From Thiomargarita sp. (GTDB lineage Bacteria; Pseudomonadota; Gammaproteobacteria; Beggiatoales; Beggiatoaceae), in the NCBI GenBank assembly GCA_020721025.1, contig DYNO01000019.1:1-6883 (forward strand): a stretch of 6,883 bases of DNA, read 5' to 3'. Position numbers and translations under genes: made by a program. Of this stretch, positions 6,347 to 6,883 are shown one piece after another; positions within the stretch are counted from its first letter, which is position 1, and every line of letters begins with the position of its first letter. A model generated the notes under the pieces. It saw nothing but the letters and a program-made list of their open reading frames with translations, had not been told where the DNA came from and ran no database searches.

Positions 6347-6351
6347 TGGAG
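6347..6351 (+). promoter_or_regulatory. Ribosome binding site of the TerB-like gene
   Basis: TGGAG, with GGAG eight bases before the ATG at 6360, is a good Shine-Dalgarno match and supports this start. Confidence 0.75.
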
Positions 6352-6359
6352 TAATTAAT

Positions 6360-6800
6360 ATGGGATGGTTCTCAGCAAGCAAACCCTCATCTTCGAGTGA
6401 CACATTCAGCAAACAAGAAGCCTTTTTAGCCATCGCCCTAGCCACTTCCGCGGCAGACGGCAATATTTCAGAATCCGAAGCCAAGGGCATTTTCGCCTAT
6501 TTACTGCAAATGCGCATGTATGACGGCTACACTGAAAGACAAATGTCGGACATATTCAAGAAGTTACTGAGTGTGCTGAAAAATGAAGGCGTGGGCGGTC
6601 TGGTGATGGTAGCGAAAAATAGTTTGCCGGCGGAATATCGGGAAACTGCCTTTGTGTGTGCGGTAGATATTGCCCTTGCAGATGGCGTGATTGAAGACGG
6701 CGAAAAAGCCATGTTAGAAGAACTGCAACAAGTATTGGGCGTTTCGGATGATTTGGGCGGCAACATCTTGAACGTATTGTTGATTAAAAATCGTCCATAA
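6360..6800 (+). CDS. TerB-family (tellurite resistance-like) small helical protein
   Basis: The 146-residue product matches the TerB fold by pattern. Two pseudo-symmetric helical halves each carry an acidic ADG-turn: LATSAADGNISESEAKGIF (27-45, Asp33, Glu38, Glu40) and VDIALADGVIEDGEKAMLEE (102-121, Asp108, Glu112, Glu115). A Ser-rich start (8-13) follows MGWFSAS. No signal peptide or membrane segment is visible, so it should be cytoplasmic, perhaps membrane-associated through partners. TerB proteins bind divalent metal through such acidic turns and are linked to tellurite and general envelope or phage stress. Their molecular role is not settled. Length is normal for a stand-alone TerB. No terZ, terA, terC, terD or terE is adjacent, so I give no gene symbol and would not infer tellurite resistance from it. 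It has its own promoter and is probably monocistronic. Confidence 0.85.
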   Translation: MGWFSASKPSSSSDTFSKQEAFLAIALATSAADGNISESEAKGIFAYLLQMRMYDGYTERQMSDIFKKLLSVLKNEGVGGLVMVAKNSLPAEYRETAFVCAVDIALADGVIEDGEKAMLEELQQVLGVSDDLGGNILNVLLIKNRP

Positions 6801-6812
6801 TTTCTTTTTCAT

Positions 6813-6864
6813 TCCTGTCAAGTTTGCTGCCCGAATATTTCAGTAGGGTGTAAACTTGTCAGGA
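6813..6864. repeat. Strong imperfect hairpin with 13-bp arms after the TerB-like gene
   Basis: TCCTGTCAAGTTT (6813-6825) pairs with AAACTTGTCAGGA (6852-6864) at 12 of 13 positions. Inside the loop CCC (6830-6832) pairs with GGG (6846-6848), and two G-U pairs extend the inner stem. The structure begins 13 bases after the stop codon, following a T-rich stretch (6801-6810). No T-run follows it on either strand, so it is not a textbook intrinsic terminator. It may be an extragenic palindrome, a protective 3' end structure, or the remnant of a small mobile element. No clear flanking direct repeat was found. Confidence 0.6.
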
Positions 6865-6883
6865 TGTAACAGAGTCTTTACTC

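Noticed and set aside
1..6883. CRISPR arrays, tRNA or rRNA genes
   Set aside because: No direct repeats with regular unique spacers were seen outside coding repeats, and no cloverleaf or rRNA-like sequence was recognised in the intergenic gaps.

Overview
The window looks like a chromosomal segment of a Gram-negative gammaproteobacterium of moderate GC content (mid-40s percent by eye). The style of the large secreted NHL/Ig-like protein suggests a filamentous sulfur bacterium of the Beggiatoa/Thiothrix kind, but this is an impression from memory. No rRNA, tRNA or species-diagnostic gene is present. All three genes lie on the + strand and are separated by gaps of about 290 and 140 bases, so they need not form one operon.

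Region 1 (1-4861) is dominated by one 1574-residue gene. It encodes a Sec-exported mosaic protein: a signal peptide, six NHL repeats of about 56 residues that should close into a six-bladed beta-propeller, seven Ig-like domains of about 95 residues separated in places by proline-rich linkers, and a C-terminal region with three copies of a 115-150 residue domain I cannot name. Two simple-sequence tracts sit at points where slippage could switch it: a (GGTTT)n array just upstream of a plausible -10 box, and a C8 run inside the coding sequence. A +1 or -1 slip at the C8 run would bring an in-frame stop within about 70 bases. Together they make this a candidate phase-variable surface or periplasmic protein.

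Region 2 (4862-5153) has no gene. It holds a 115-base element with 13-base perfect terminal inverted repeats directly flanked by the 5-base direct repeat AGTTA, with a further inner inverted repeat. This is the structure of a MITE-like non-autonomous element. A separate AT-rich palindrome follows it.

Region 3 (5154-6221) encodes a full-length pseudaminic acid synthase (PseI, NeuB family), which makes a nonulosonic acid used to decorate flagella, pili or surface polysaccharide. No other pse gene is in the window. Region 4 (6222-6883) carries a well-formed sigma70-type promoter, a small TerB-family protein, and a strong imperfect hairpin with 13-base arms at the window end.

The shared theme of the two larger genes, secreted adhesin-like architecture and surface sugar synthesis, fits a cell-surface role. 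No sequence feature shows that they act together.
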